From Bacteroides sp. (GTDB lineage Bacteria; Bacteroidota; Bacteroidia; Bacteroidales; Bacteroidaceae), in assembly GCA_021202275.1 (NCBI GenBank), contig JAJQDI010000015.1, positions 472,637 to 536,636 on the forward strand: a DNA stretch of 64,000 bases. The letters are read 5' to 3'. Of the stretch, positions 7,295 to 15,091 are shown piece by piece (the first letter of the stretch is position 1; each line of letters begins with the position of its first letter). Made by a program: the position numbers and the translations under genes. Under the pieces are notes generated by a model. It was not told the DNA's origin, ran no database searches, and saw nothing but the letters and a program-made list of their open reading frames with translations.

Positions 7295-9580
7295 ATGGCT
7301 AAAGTAACCAAAGAGGCCGCTTTGCTCTACCACTCACAGGGCAAACCGGGCAAAATAGAAGTAGTACCTACCAAACCTTACAGTACACAGAGCGATCTGT
7401 CGCTTGCCTACTCTCCGGGAGTGGCCGAACCGTGTCTGGAAATTGAAAAAGATCCGCAGAACGCATACAAATATACTGCCAAAGGAAATCTGGTGGCAGT
7501 GATCTCGAACGGCACAGCGGTATTGGGCCTGGGAGATATCGGTGCCCTGAGCGGCAAACCGGTGATGGAAGGAAAAGGACTCCTCTTTAAAATATATGCC
7601 GGGATTGATGTGTTTGACATTGAGGTCGACGAAAAAGATCCGGAGAAGTTTATCCAGGCTGTCAAAGCCATTGCGCCTACCTTCGGAGGGATCAATCTGG
7701 AAGATATCAAAGCACCTGAATGTTTTGAGGTCGAGCAACGACTGAAAGAGGAATTAGACATTCCGGTGATGCACGACGACCAGCACGGTACGGCTATTAT
7801 TTCCAGTGCGGGATTGCTGAACGCGCTGGAAGTAGCAGGAAAAAAGATCGGAGAGGTAAAGATCGTGGTAAATGGTGCGGGAGCTTCGGCAGTATCGTGT
7901 ACCAGACTGTACGTATCTCTGGGAGCCCGCCTGGAAAATATCGTGATGTTAGATAGCAAAGGGGTGATCAGTAAAGACCGTACCGATCTGAACGAACAGA
8001 AACGCTATTTTGCCACCGACCGTACCGACATCCGTACCCTGGAAGAGGCCATCAAAGGGGCGGATGTATTCCTGGGACTGTCCAAAGGGAATGTGGTATC
8101 TCAGGACATGATCCGCAGTATGGCAGACATGCCTATTGTTTTCGCACTGGCCAATCCTACTCCGGAGATCTCTTACGAAGAGGCCATGTCTGCCCGCCCC
8201 GATGTATTGATGGCTACCGGACGTTCGGACTATCCGAACCAGATCAACAACGTGATCGGATTCCCTTATATCTTCCGGGGTGCGCTGGATACCCAGGCCA
8301 AGGCCATCAATGAAGAGATGAAGATCGCCGCCGTACACGCGATCGCAGACCTGGCCAAACAGCCTGTACCTGATGTGGTGAATGAAGCGTACCGGGTGAA
8401 CAACCTTACTTTCGGAGCCGAATACTTCATTCCGAAACCTGTGGATCCCCGCCTGATCACCGAGGTATCTATGGCCGTAGCCAAAGCTGCGATGCAAAGC
8501 GGAGTGGCCCGTAAGTGCATCGAGGACTGGGACGCTTACAAAGTGCGTCTGCGCGAACTGATGGGGTATGAGTCTAAGCTGACCCGGCAACTCTACGAAA
8601 TGGCACACCGCGATCCGCAGCGGGTGGTATTTGCCGAGGGCATTCACCCGAATATGCTGAAAGCGGCTGTGGAAGCCAGGGCCGAAGGGATCTGTCATCC
8701 GATCCTGCTGGGCAATGACGAACGGATCGAAAAACTGGCCAGGGAACTGGATCTGAGCCTGGAAGGGATTGAAATCGTGAACCTGCGTCACGACCGTGAA
8801 GCGGAACGACGCGAACGCTACGCGCGTATCCTGTCGGAAAAACGTGCCCGTGAAGGAGCGACCTACGAAGAAGCCAACGACAAGATGTTCGAGCGCAACT
8901 ACTTCGGAATGATGATGGTGGAAACCGGAGACGCGGATGCGTTCATCACAGGTCTCTATACCAAATACAGCAATACAATCAAGGTGGCTAAAGAGGTGAT
9001 CGGTATCCGTTCCGAATACAAGAACTTCGGCACCATGCACATCCTCAACTCCAAAAAAGGGACTTACTTCCTGGCAGATACACTCATCAATCGCCACCCC
9101 AATACGGAAACACTGATCGACGTGGCGAAACTGGCGGAGCAGACCGTACGCTTCTTTAACCATACTCCGGTGATGGCCATGCTCTCCTACTCCAACTTCG
9201 GTTCGGACCAGGCAGGAAGTCCGGCACAGGTACACGAAGCGGTGGAGTATATGCAACAGAATTACCCCGATCTGGCGATTGACGGAGAAATGCAGGTGAA
9301 CTTTGCCATGAACCGCGAGCTACGTGACGCCAAATATCCCTTCACCCGCCTGAAAGGTAAAGATGTGAATACATTGGTGTTCCCCAACCTGAGTTCGGCC
9401 AACTCCGGCTATAAACTGATACAGGCGATGACAGATACGGAACTGATCGGCCCCATCCAGATGGGACTCAACAAACCGATCCACTTCACCGATATCGAAA
9501 GTTCCGTACGTGACATCGTTAACATTACAGCTGTAGCTACGATCGATGCGATTGTTTATAAAAAGAAAGCAGGAAAATAA
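7295..9580 (+). CDS. maeB: NADP-dependent malic enzyme with phosphotransacetylase-like tail
   Basis: The 761-residue product is a MaeB-type malic enzyme that oxidatively decarboxylates malate to pyruvate and yields NADPH in the cytoplasm. Residues 1 to about 425 are the malic domain and NAD(P)-binding domain: YSPGVAEP, the catalytic lysine region VAVISNGTAVLGLGDIG, the metal-binding LEDIKAPECFEVEQ, the HDDQHGT motif and the Rossmann GAGAS. From about 430 the chain becomes a phosphate acetyl/butyryltransferase-like domain (VVFAEGIHPNMLKAA, LSYSNFGSD), which in this family is regulatory and not catalytic. Length matches the family. It is a single-gene unit with its own -7 box, and a 313-bp inverted-repeat element starts directly after its stop codon. 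Confidence 0.95.
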   Translation: MAKVTKEAALLYHSQGKPGKIEVVPTKPYSTQSDLSLAYSPGVAEPCLEIEKDPQNAYKYTAKGNLVAVISNGTAVLGLGDIGALSGKPVMEGKGLLFKIYAGIDVFDIEVDEKDPEKFIQAVKAIAPTFGGINLEDIKAPECFEVEQRLKEELDIPVMHDDQHGTAIISSAGLLNALEVAGKKIGEVKIVVNGAGASAVSCTRLYVSLGARLENIVMLDSKGVISKDRTDLNEQKRYFATDRTDIRTLEEAIKGADVFLGLSKGNVVSQDMIRSMADMPIVFALANPTPEISYEEAMSARPDVLMATGRSDYPNQINNVIGFPYIFRGALDTQAKAINEEMKIAAVHAIADLAKQPVPDVVNEAYRVNNLTFGAEYFIPKPVDPRLITEVSMAVAKAAMQSGVARKCIEDWDAYKVRLRELMGYESKLTRQLYEMAHRDPQRVVFAEGIHPNMLKAAVEARAEGICHPILLGNDERIEKLARELDLSLEGIEIVNLRHDREAERRERYARILSEKRAREGATYEEANDKMFERNYFGMMMVETGDADAFITGLYTKYSNTIKVAKEVIGIRSEYKNFGTMHILNSKKGTYFLADTLINRHPNTETLIDVAKLAEQTVRFFNHTPVMAMLSYSNFGSDQAGSPAQVHEAVEYMQQNYPDLAIDGEMQVNFAMNRELRDAKYPFTRLKGKDVNTLVFPNLSSANSGYKLIQAMTDTELIGPIQMGLNKPIHFTDIESSVRDIVNITAVATIDAIVYKKKAGK

Positions 9581-9893
9581 AGAGATTTACGATTAGACAA
9601 TTGACAATTTACGATTGAAGTTACTTTTCCTTCTATTGGACAGTTTTTTAGACAGAAGAACAAAAGAACATATAAGAGTTATAAGTTTTGAGTTTTAAGT
9701 TATAAGTTGTGACGTACTACTCATCATTCACTACTTGTAAATAGATGTCATTCTATAGATTTCATTTTTCTTCTTATGTTCTTTTGTTCTTCTGTCTGAT
9801 GAAAAAAGATAAAAATATGCATAGCGTGGAGGTACACAGGAAAGAAATTGTAATTTCAATCGTACATCGTAAATCAGTCAATCGTAAATCTCT
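9581..9893 (+). repeat. TIR element copy A (GATTTACGATT family)
   Basis: A 313-bp non-coding unit with perfect 14-bp terminal inverted repeats AGAGATTTACGATT. Its interior matches the reverse complement of 49294-49624 almost base for base across more than 100 bp. Inside, a 27-bp arm (GACAGAAGAACAAAAGAACA onward from about 9651) pairs with its complement near 9773-9800, around a loop that contains a second dyad (TATAAGTTTTGAGTTTTAAG). It begins one base after the maeB stop codon. No open frame encodes a transposase, so it would be non-autonomous. Confidence 0.75.
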
Positions 9894-9919
9894 CTATATC
9901 CTAAAATAAAACATGAAGT

Positions 9920-10096
9920 ATGAAAAAGCCATTATCGACCTCCCAGATTGTATGCCTCTCGCTGCTCTGGCTGGCACTTTGTTACATCGTATTGGTCAGC
10001 GTAGAACGGATAGACGGGCCGGTCATTGTCACCCTGATTATGTCCGCCCTGTTTGTCTTCCTTCCTGTTTATAAATCCCTCAGAAAAAAGAAATAA
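9920..10096 (+). CDS. Small two-helix membrane protein (58 aa)
   Basis: An ATG at 9920 opens a 58-residue frame beginning MKKPLSTSQIVC and ending SLRKKK. It has two hydrophobic stretches (about 10-27 and 36-51) separated by the short charged turn ERIDGP, with positive residues at both ends, so both termini probably lie in the cytoplasm. Proteins of this form are common and unnamed in Bacteroidales. It lies between the TIR element and the glutamate dehydrogenase promoter, in the same direction as both flanking genes. I do not know its function; the call rests on composition and the clean two-helix pattern. Confidence 0.55.
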   Translation: MKKPLSTSQIVCLSLLWLALCYIVLVSVERIDGPVIVTLIMSALFVFLPVYKSLRKKK

Positions 10097-10169
10097 TATC
10101 TTTTTATTCATTTTTATCGGCTTAGACTGTCTTTTTTCATATTTTTCTCGCTTTTTATTTATAAAGTGT

Positions 10170-10199
10170 TTGCTTGCTTAATTTTTATGTTTACTTTTG
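10170..10199 (+). promoter_or_regulatory. Promoter of the first glutamate dehydrogenase gene
   Basis: TTG at 10170-10172 and TACTTTTG at 10192-10199 are 19 bp apart, the normal -33/-7 spacing in Bacteroidetes. The -7 box lies in the block shared with the maeB promoter. Confidence 0.7.
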
Positions 10200-10256
10200 C
10201 AACCGCAAACTTAAACTTGAATCGAAGTATAACAACCAATAAAAGTAGAGAACATT

Positions 10257-11591
10257 ATGAACGCAGCTAAGGTATTAGACGATCTGAAAAGAAGGTTCCC
10301 CAACGAACCGGAGTATCATCAGGCAGTAGAAGAGGTACTCTTCACCATCGAAGAAGAATATAACAAACATCCCGAATTTGACAAGACCAACCTGATCGAG
10401 CGTCTTTGTATCCCCGAAAGAGTATACCAGTTCCGTGTAACCTGGGTAGATGATAAAGGCAATGTGCAGACCAACATGGGCTACCGTGTACAGCACAACA
10501 ACGCGATCGGCCCTTACAAAGGAGGTATCCGTTTTCACTCTTCGGTGAATCTTTCTATCCTGAAATTCCTCGCTTTTGAACAGACATTCAAAAACGCCCT
10601 GACAACTCTGCCCATGGGTGGTGGCAAAGGGGGTTCAGACTTCTCTCCGCGTGGAAAGTCAAACGCCGAAGTGATGCGTTTCGTACAATCGTTCATGCTG
10701 GAACTGTGGCGTCACATTGGTCCTGACACCGACGTACCTGCGGGTGATATCGGTGTAGGTGGCCGCGAAGTAGGTTTTATGTTTGGTATGTATAAGAAAT
10801 TGACTCACGAATTCACAGGTACCCTCACAGGGAAAGGTCGTGAGTTCGGTGGATCTCTGATCCGTCCGGAAGCTACCGGTTACGGTAACATCTACTTCCT
10901 GATGGAAATGCTGAAAACAAAAGGCACAGACCTGCAAGGTAAAGTATGCCTGGTATCGGGTTCGGGAAATGTAGCTCAATACACAACTGAAAAAGTACTG
11001 GAACTGGGTGGTAAAGTAGTAACCATGTCAGACTCTGACGGTTATATCTACGATCCGGAAGGTATCGACCGTGAGAAACTGGACTACATCATGGAACTGA
11101 AAAACCTCTACCGCGGTCGTATCCGTGAATACGCAGACAAATATGGCTGCAAATACGTAGAAGGAGCTCGTCCCTGGAATGAGAAAGGTGACATCGCCCT
11201 GCCTTCGGCTACTCAGAACGAGATCAACGGCGACGATGCGAAAGCATTGGTGGCAAACGGTGTGATCGCCGTATCGGAAGGAGCGAATATGCCTTCTACT
11301 CCGGAAGCGATCAAAGTATTCCAGGATGCCAAAGTTCTGTATGCTCCGGGAAAAGCCACCAATGCGGGAGGTGTATCGGTATCGGGTCTGGAAATGACGC
11401 AGAACTCGATCAAACTGAGCTGGAGCGAAGAAGAGGTAGACGAGAAACTGAAGAGCATCATGAAGAATATTCACGAAGCCTGCGTACAATATGGTACGGA
11501 AGCAGACGGATATATCAACTACGTGAAAGGTGCTAATATCGCCGGATTTATGAAGGTGGCGAAAGCCATGATGGCGCAAGGTATATTGTAA
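10257..11591 (+). CDS. gdhA: Glutamate dehydrogenase (hexameric), copy 1
   Basis: The 444-residue product is a family I hexameric glutamate dehydrogenase, which interconverts 2-oxoglutarate plus ammonia and glutamate. The Glu/Leu/Phe/Val dehydrogenase dimerisation domain contains PMGGGKGGSDF, whose second lysine region forms the active site, and PAGDIGVGGREVG. The Rossmann domain holds the dinucleotide-binding GSGNVAQY and the SDSDGYIYDPEG segment. The length and N-terminus match NADP-type enzymes of Bacteroides, but the acidic and basic residues that set NADP or NAD preference cannot be judged firmly by eye. A second copy (27363-28700) is closely related. It has its own promoter and is followed by a strong terminator. 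Confidence 0.95.
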   Translation: MNAAKVLDDLKRRFPNEPEYHQAVEEVLFTIEEEYNKHPEFDKTNLIERLCIPERVYQFRVTWVDDKGNVQTNMGYRVQHNNAIGPYKGGIRFHSSVNLSILKFLAFEQTFKNALTTLPMGGGKGGSDFSPRGKSNAEVMRFVQSFMLELWRHIGPDTDVPAGDIGVGGREVGFMFGMYKKLTHEFTGTLTGKGREFGGSLIRPEATGYGNIYFLMEMLKTKGTDLQGKVCLVSGSGNVAQYTTEKVLELGGKVVTMSDSDGYIYDPEGIDREKLDYIMELKNLYRGRIREYADKYGCKYVEGARPWNEKGDIALPSATQNEINGDDAKALVANGVIAVSEGANMPSTPEAIKVFQDAKVLYAPGKATNAGGVSVSGLEMTQNSIKLSWSEEEVDEKLKSIMKNIHEACVQYGTEADGYINYVKGANIAGFMKVAKAMMAQGIL

Positions 11592-11623
11592 TAATCAGCC
11601 CGATATCTTTAATTGTCATAGTC

Positions 11624-11660
11624 AAAGGACTGCCTGTTTGCTCAGGTAGTCCTTTTTGTT
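11624..11660 (+). terminator. Rho-independent terminator after gdhA
   Basis: Stem AAAGGACTgCCTG pairs with CAGGtAGTCCTTT around a short loop and is followed by TTTTTGTTT. Confidence 0.85.
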
Positions 11661-11796
11661 TCTCCGGGTTCACAGGTCTATTCAGAAAATAGCCCTGTTC
11701 AGTGAACAAGCCTTTCCGGAACACAGGAAACACTCAGTCTGATTAGCGACGAAGGCCGGGTGTATGGAACCAGGTTCAAGTACGTATGGGATCTGG

Positions 11797-11833
11797 GATC
11801 CTGTCCGTACGAATGTCTTCATACGGACGGATC
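11797..11833. repeat. Hairpin at the 3' end of the DUF4493/PCMD operon
   Basis: GTCCGTAcGAA and its near-perfect complement form an 11-bp stem starting 14 bp downstream of the last stop codon of the minus-strand operon. There is no U run on that strand, so it may protect or end the transcript only weakly. Confidence 0.4.
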
Positions 11834-11846
11834 ACAGAGAATTCCT

Positions 11847-13454
11847 TTAATAATCATATTCCAATGAGAACTCATCTATGTACAACTCGCTGGAGGTACT
11901 TCCGACAAAATAATCTCCGTATTTACTGGCTGTACAAACAATCACCAGATAGGTCGGTACCTGGTCGGTCGCCCGATAATCCAACACCAGTTCAAATGCC
12001 CGATAGTCGGGAACATTCACACCACTGCTCAATTCCGCGTACGCAATGATATTTGGGTCATTGACATCGAACAATTTTCTGTTAGCTGGCTTGGTACGTA
12101 TACGTACCGGTTCGTCCCAGTCTCCCACGGCAACATAGATATGGCATGTATCGGGGCGTCCTTTGAAGTCTGCGAAATCTCCTGACGCATAATCCATAGC
12201 CCCTGTCTTGTATTTGTAGTATCCTCTGAGTTTGGTCGGACGGGCTGTAAAAGGCTTTCCGAAATCCAGGATGCCGTTGGTACCATCCGTATCAATAAAC
12301 TCTCCGACAAACAGGTTGCCGGCGGCAAACTTTCCGAATCCCAACGCCCCTACAAACTTAGATTCCAGATAAGCAGCCTGTCCTTCGTTCTTTCCACTCC
12401 AGATATCACTTGTCGGCACCGTATTGCTCTCTCCTACCGTCGTAGCACCTTTATTACCACTGTCCCAGAAAGGAGTCTCATCCTGAGCATACGGATACCA
12501 GATATCTCCCGCCTTGTGCCAGTTGTCAAACGTACCTCCCGGAAGCGTCACCGCTTCTCCGGTAGTAAAGGAGATCTCTGCTCCGTACTCTCCATTGGAA
12601 TAGGCACGGCACACATAACCCGTTTTCTCCTTCAGATGCGGCACACAGGCTGAAAAGTTCCCGCCGCTGTGGGTAACATAGGATGCATCTACCACAGTCC
12701 ACTCTTCCTCCGTTACCTCACGGATCTCAAAACCATTGTCTGCTCCGGCCAATCCTTCTCCGTAGAGCCACGCCACATTCACCCAGGCATCGGCCTGCTT
12801 AGTAGAAACAGTCACATCGGTCTGAAAGATATAGAGAGTCCACTCTTCCATTACGATAAAGTCACTGTAATTGACCACTACTTTCGCTTTGCAGTAATTG
12901 CCCAGATACTCCCAGTCAATAGGAGGCACTTCGGTGCTCATATTGATGGTAGACCCCGTAGGACCCAGTTTCAACCGTTCGACAGTAAGATCCTCCAGTG
13001 CGACTTTGTCCGTCACACGTGCCACTGCATAGTATTCCCCGGGATAGAATTCCGGTTCGCCCACCTGTATAAAATCCCCGGCAATCTTAAATTCACATTC
13101 AATGGTCTGCTGAGCCTTTATCGTCCATTCATATTCCTGATACAACTCCAGAGTGACTTTCCGGGAATCGCTCAGATCCAGAAGCATACCCGCTTCCAAC
13201 GGTCCGGTAGCCCCTTCCGTCATCTCGATCTCCCGGAGGTAGACTCTTTTCAGATATACGGTATCGGCAACGGTCACCGTCACCGTACGGGTCTCATTGT
13301 TGATGATCGCATTCCCGATCTGTCCGCGCACACTGAATTTCGTGATCTCTACCGGTATGGAAGGATAGCCCAGATCGTTCTCGATGCAGCCGCAGAGGAT
13401 CGTCATCAACCATCCGAGTAAAAGCGACGGAATATATATATGTGATCTTTTCAT
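11847..13454 (-). CDS. PCMD-domain surface lipoprotein
   Basis: Started at the ATG at 13454 this is 535 residues, with a signal peptide ending in the lipobox LCGC, so it should be lipid-anchored. The first about 290 residues are beta-rich, immunoglobulin-like repeats. From about 295 the chain matches the PCMD domain (putative carbohydrate metabolism domain): GGTFDNWHK, FWDSGNKGATTVG, FGKFAAGNLFVG, KLRGYYKYK, HIYVAVGDWD and a C-terminal SKYGDYFVGSTSSELYIDEF. The biochemical role of PCMD is not established. It is the last gene of a six-gene operon and shares its PCMD motifs with 15092-17239. It probably sits on the cell surface and may bind glycans or take part in an adhesin complex; that is inference. 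Confidence 0.85.
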   Translation of the reverse strand: MKRSHIYIPSLLLGWLMTILCGCIENDLGYPSIPVEITKFSVRGQIGNAIINNETRTVTVTVADTVYLKRVYLREIEMTEGATGPLEAGMLLDLSDSRKVTLELYQEYEWTIKAQQTIECEFKIAGDFIQVGEPEFYPGEYYAVARVTDKVALEDLTVERLKLGPTGSTINMSTEVPPIDWEYLGNYCKAKVVVNYSDFIVMEEWTLYIFQTDVTVSTKQADAWVNVAWLYGEGLAGADNGFEIREVTEEEWTVVDASYVTHSGGNFSACVPHLKEKTGYVCRAYSNGEYGAEISFTTGEAVTLPGGTFDNWHKAGDIWYPYAQDETPFWDSGNKGATTVGESNTVPTSDIWSGKNEGQAAYLESKFVGALGFGKFAAGNLFVGEFIDTDGTNGILDFGKPFTARPTKLRGYYKYKTGAMDYASGDFADFKGRPDTCHIYVAVGDWDEPVRIRTKPANRKLFDVNDPNIIAYAELSSGVNVPDYRAFELVLDYRATDQVPTYLVIVCTASKYGDYFVGSTSSELYIDEFSLEYDY

Positions 13455-13458
13455 CCTG

Positions 13459-14343
13459 TTACAAACAAACGGTGATACCAATATTTATATTAAACAGATT
13501 GATCTTGAAGTCTGCTCCGCTCTTGTGTCTGGAACCACTCTCGCCCAGGTTGTTGCGCTGTTTTTCATACCGTACCTTAAAACCGGCGACCCCGAAAGAC
13601 AACTCCGCGCTGACGTTCTGCATGATAAAAACCGTCACTCCGGGATTGATGCCCAGATGGCCTTCGTGTATGGTGGTGTCGGTGATCTTGTGCTCCGCGT
13701 CAAATTCACGGGAAAAACGGGATGTCCCTGTATTGTAAGCCAGCGTGGTCTCATTGAACAGTCCGAACCGTCTGCTCTTGTCTACTCCGACATAGGAACG
13801 ATAGAAAAGGGCGAAAGAATACAGATCTTCCGTATAACGCATATCCCGCAGAGAGACATCTATATCATCGATCTCTATAGAGATATTATCCAGTTGTCCC
13901 ACCGTATGGCTGTATCCCATCTTGGCTCCGATCACCAGGTTGTCCTTTACGGCATACCCGATAAAAGGATTGATAGACATCATGCGCAGATGACAGTCGA
14001 AACCCTCGATCAGGGAAAATAGCAGGCGACTGTCGTCACTGTCAAAATCAATGTAAGAAGCCGTGAGCCCTCCGATCCATTTGCCCTGGGGGATGAACCG
14101 GTAGTTCATGATGCCGCGGTTGTGACGCCCTATTCCTTTGGTATAGATCACATCCGAAGGATGGACCTCTTCCTGCAGTTCTTCATCCAACCACAAAAAG
14201 ATAGTGTCCCGGATAACGACCATCTCACGGATCACCGAATCCCTGCCGGCCACATTGCGCAACGTATCCGCGATCACCTGAGCCGGAGCATGCAGGGTCA
14301 TCAGCAGCCCGATCATACTAAGTATTATATATCTTCCAGCCAT
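13459..14343 (-). CDS. Predicted outer-membrane beta-barrel protein
   Basis: The 294-residue product starts with a signal peptide (LLMTLHAPAQ) and then alternating polar and hydrophobic stretches typical of an outer-membrane barrel: YRFIPQGKWIGGLTASY, NPFIGYAVKDNLVIGAKMGYS, LYSFALFYRSYVG and a last strand INLFNINIGITVCL. A motif FIPQGKWIGG is shared with the next gene upstream in the operon (VPKGQWIVGSSVSYSE), so the two are paralogues. It lies 4 bp from the PCMD lipoprotein gene, so the two are translated together. No enzyme motif is seen. It is probably the membrane partner or anchor of the surface lipoproteins encoded around it; the exact function is unknown. Confidence 0.75.
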   Translation of the reverse strand: MAGRYIILSMIGLLMTLHAPAQVIADTLRNVAGRDSVIREMVVIRDTIFLWLDEELQEEVHPSDVIYTKGIGRHNRGIMNYRFIPQGKWIGGLTASYIDFDSDDSRLLFSLIEGFDCHLRMMSINPFIGYAVKDNLVIGAKMGYSHTVGQLDNISIEIDDIDVSLRDMRYTEDLYSFALFYRSYVGVDKSRRFGLFNETTLAYNTGTSRFSREFDAEHKITDTTIHEGHLGINPGVTVFIMQNVSAELSFGVAGFKVRYEKQRNNLGESGSRHKSGADFKINLFNINIGITVCL

Positions 14344-14346
14344 TTG

Positions 14347-15075
14347 TTACAGATAGAATGCGATCCCTAATGCTATAGAGAATATATTAATCCTGAAATT
14401 CGCGGAGTTCATCGTACGTTCTCCGATATATACCTGATCCGTGGTCTGACGTGTCTTACTGAAATTGAATCCCAGGACCCCCACACTCACCTCTACCGCC
14501 GTATAGTTATTGATAAAAGCTACCATGCCCGGTGCTACTCCTATCTTCAGATCCGTGGAAGTAGCATACGTACCGGTAACAGACTCACCATTGCCACTGA
14601 CCATTTTAGACTGACTGCCTCCCATCTGCAACTGTACATCGTTGTACAGACCAAACCGCTGACTACCTCCCAGATTGATATAATTACGCAACACAGCCAT
14701 GCCCGAATAAGAATGTTTGAGTGTATAGAGATTGTCTATATCAAAGTCGTTGTCTTCATCCAGCGTAATGGTCACCCCATCCATTTTGAAAAGTGTACGA
14801 CCGTAGTTAAATCGCCCTCCCAGAGCCAGGTTGTCCTTAAACGCATACAAAAGCATCGGACTGACTTTGAAGGTATACCCGTCCGAGTTGAATCCGTCCA
14901 GTACAAGAAACTGGTAGTTTTTCTCCGTATGTTCCGAATAGGAAACCGAACTACCCACGATCCATTGTCCTTTGGGTACAAAGGTATTTAATTCGATATC
15001 ACGTTTAAACTCCTGGGCCGGGACATACAGGATGCCCGACAGCAGGAGTAAAACGATAGTAAGTATTTTCTTCAC
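14347..15075 (-). CDS. Predicted outer-membrane beta-barrel protein, paralogue
   Basis: I start this at GTG 15075 because the product then begins MKKILTIVLLLLSGIL, a clean signal peptide ending YVPAQ; a GTG at 15090 is the alternative, and the longer open frame upstream overlaps the preceding gene. The 242-residue protein is built like its neighbour at 13459-14343: FVPKGQWIVG, LLYAFKDNLALGGRFNYG, MAVLRNYINLGGSQRFGLYND and a terminal aromatic strand IFSIALGIAFYL. These are features of a small outer-membrane barrel. It is the fourth gene of the DUF4493/PCMD operon, with 3 bp to the next gene, so the two barrels are probably produced in step. Function beyond the membrane location is unknown. Confidence 0.7.
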   Translation of the reverse strand: MKKILTIVLLLLSGILYVPAQEFKRDIELNTFVPKGQWIVGSSVSYSEHTEKNYQFLVLDGFNSDGYTFKVSPMLLYAFKDNLALGGRFNYGRTLFKMDGVTITLDEDNDFDIDNLYTLKHSYSGMAVLRNYINLGGSQRFGLYNDVQLQMGGSQSKMVSGNGESVTGTYATSTDLKIGVAPGMVAFINNYTAVEVSVGVLGFNFSKTRQTTDQVYIGERTMNSANFRINIFSIALGIAFYL

Positions 15076-15091
15076 TTTCTTATTCAACACA

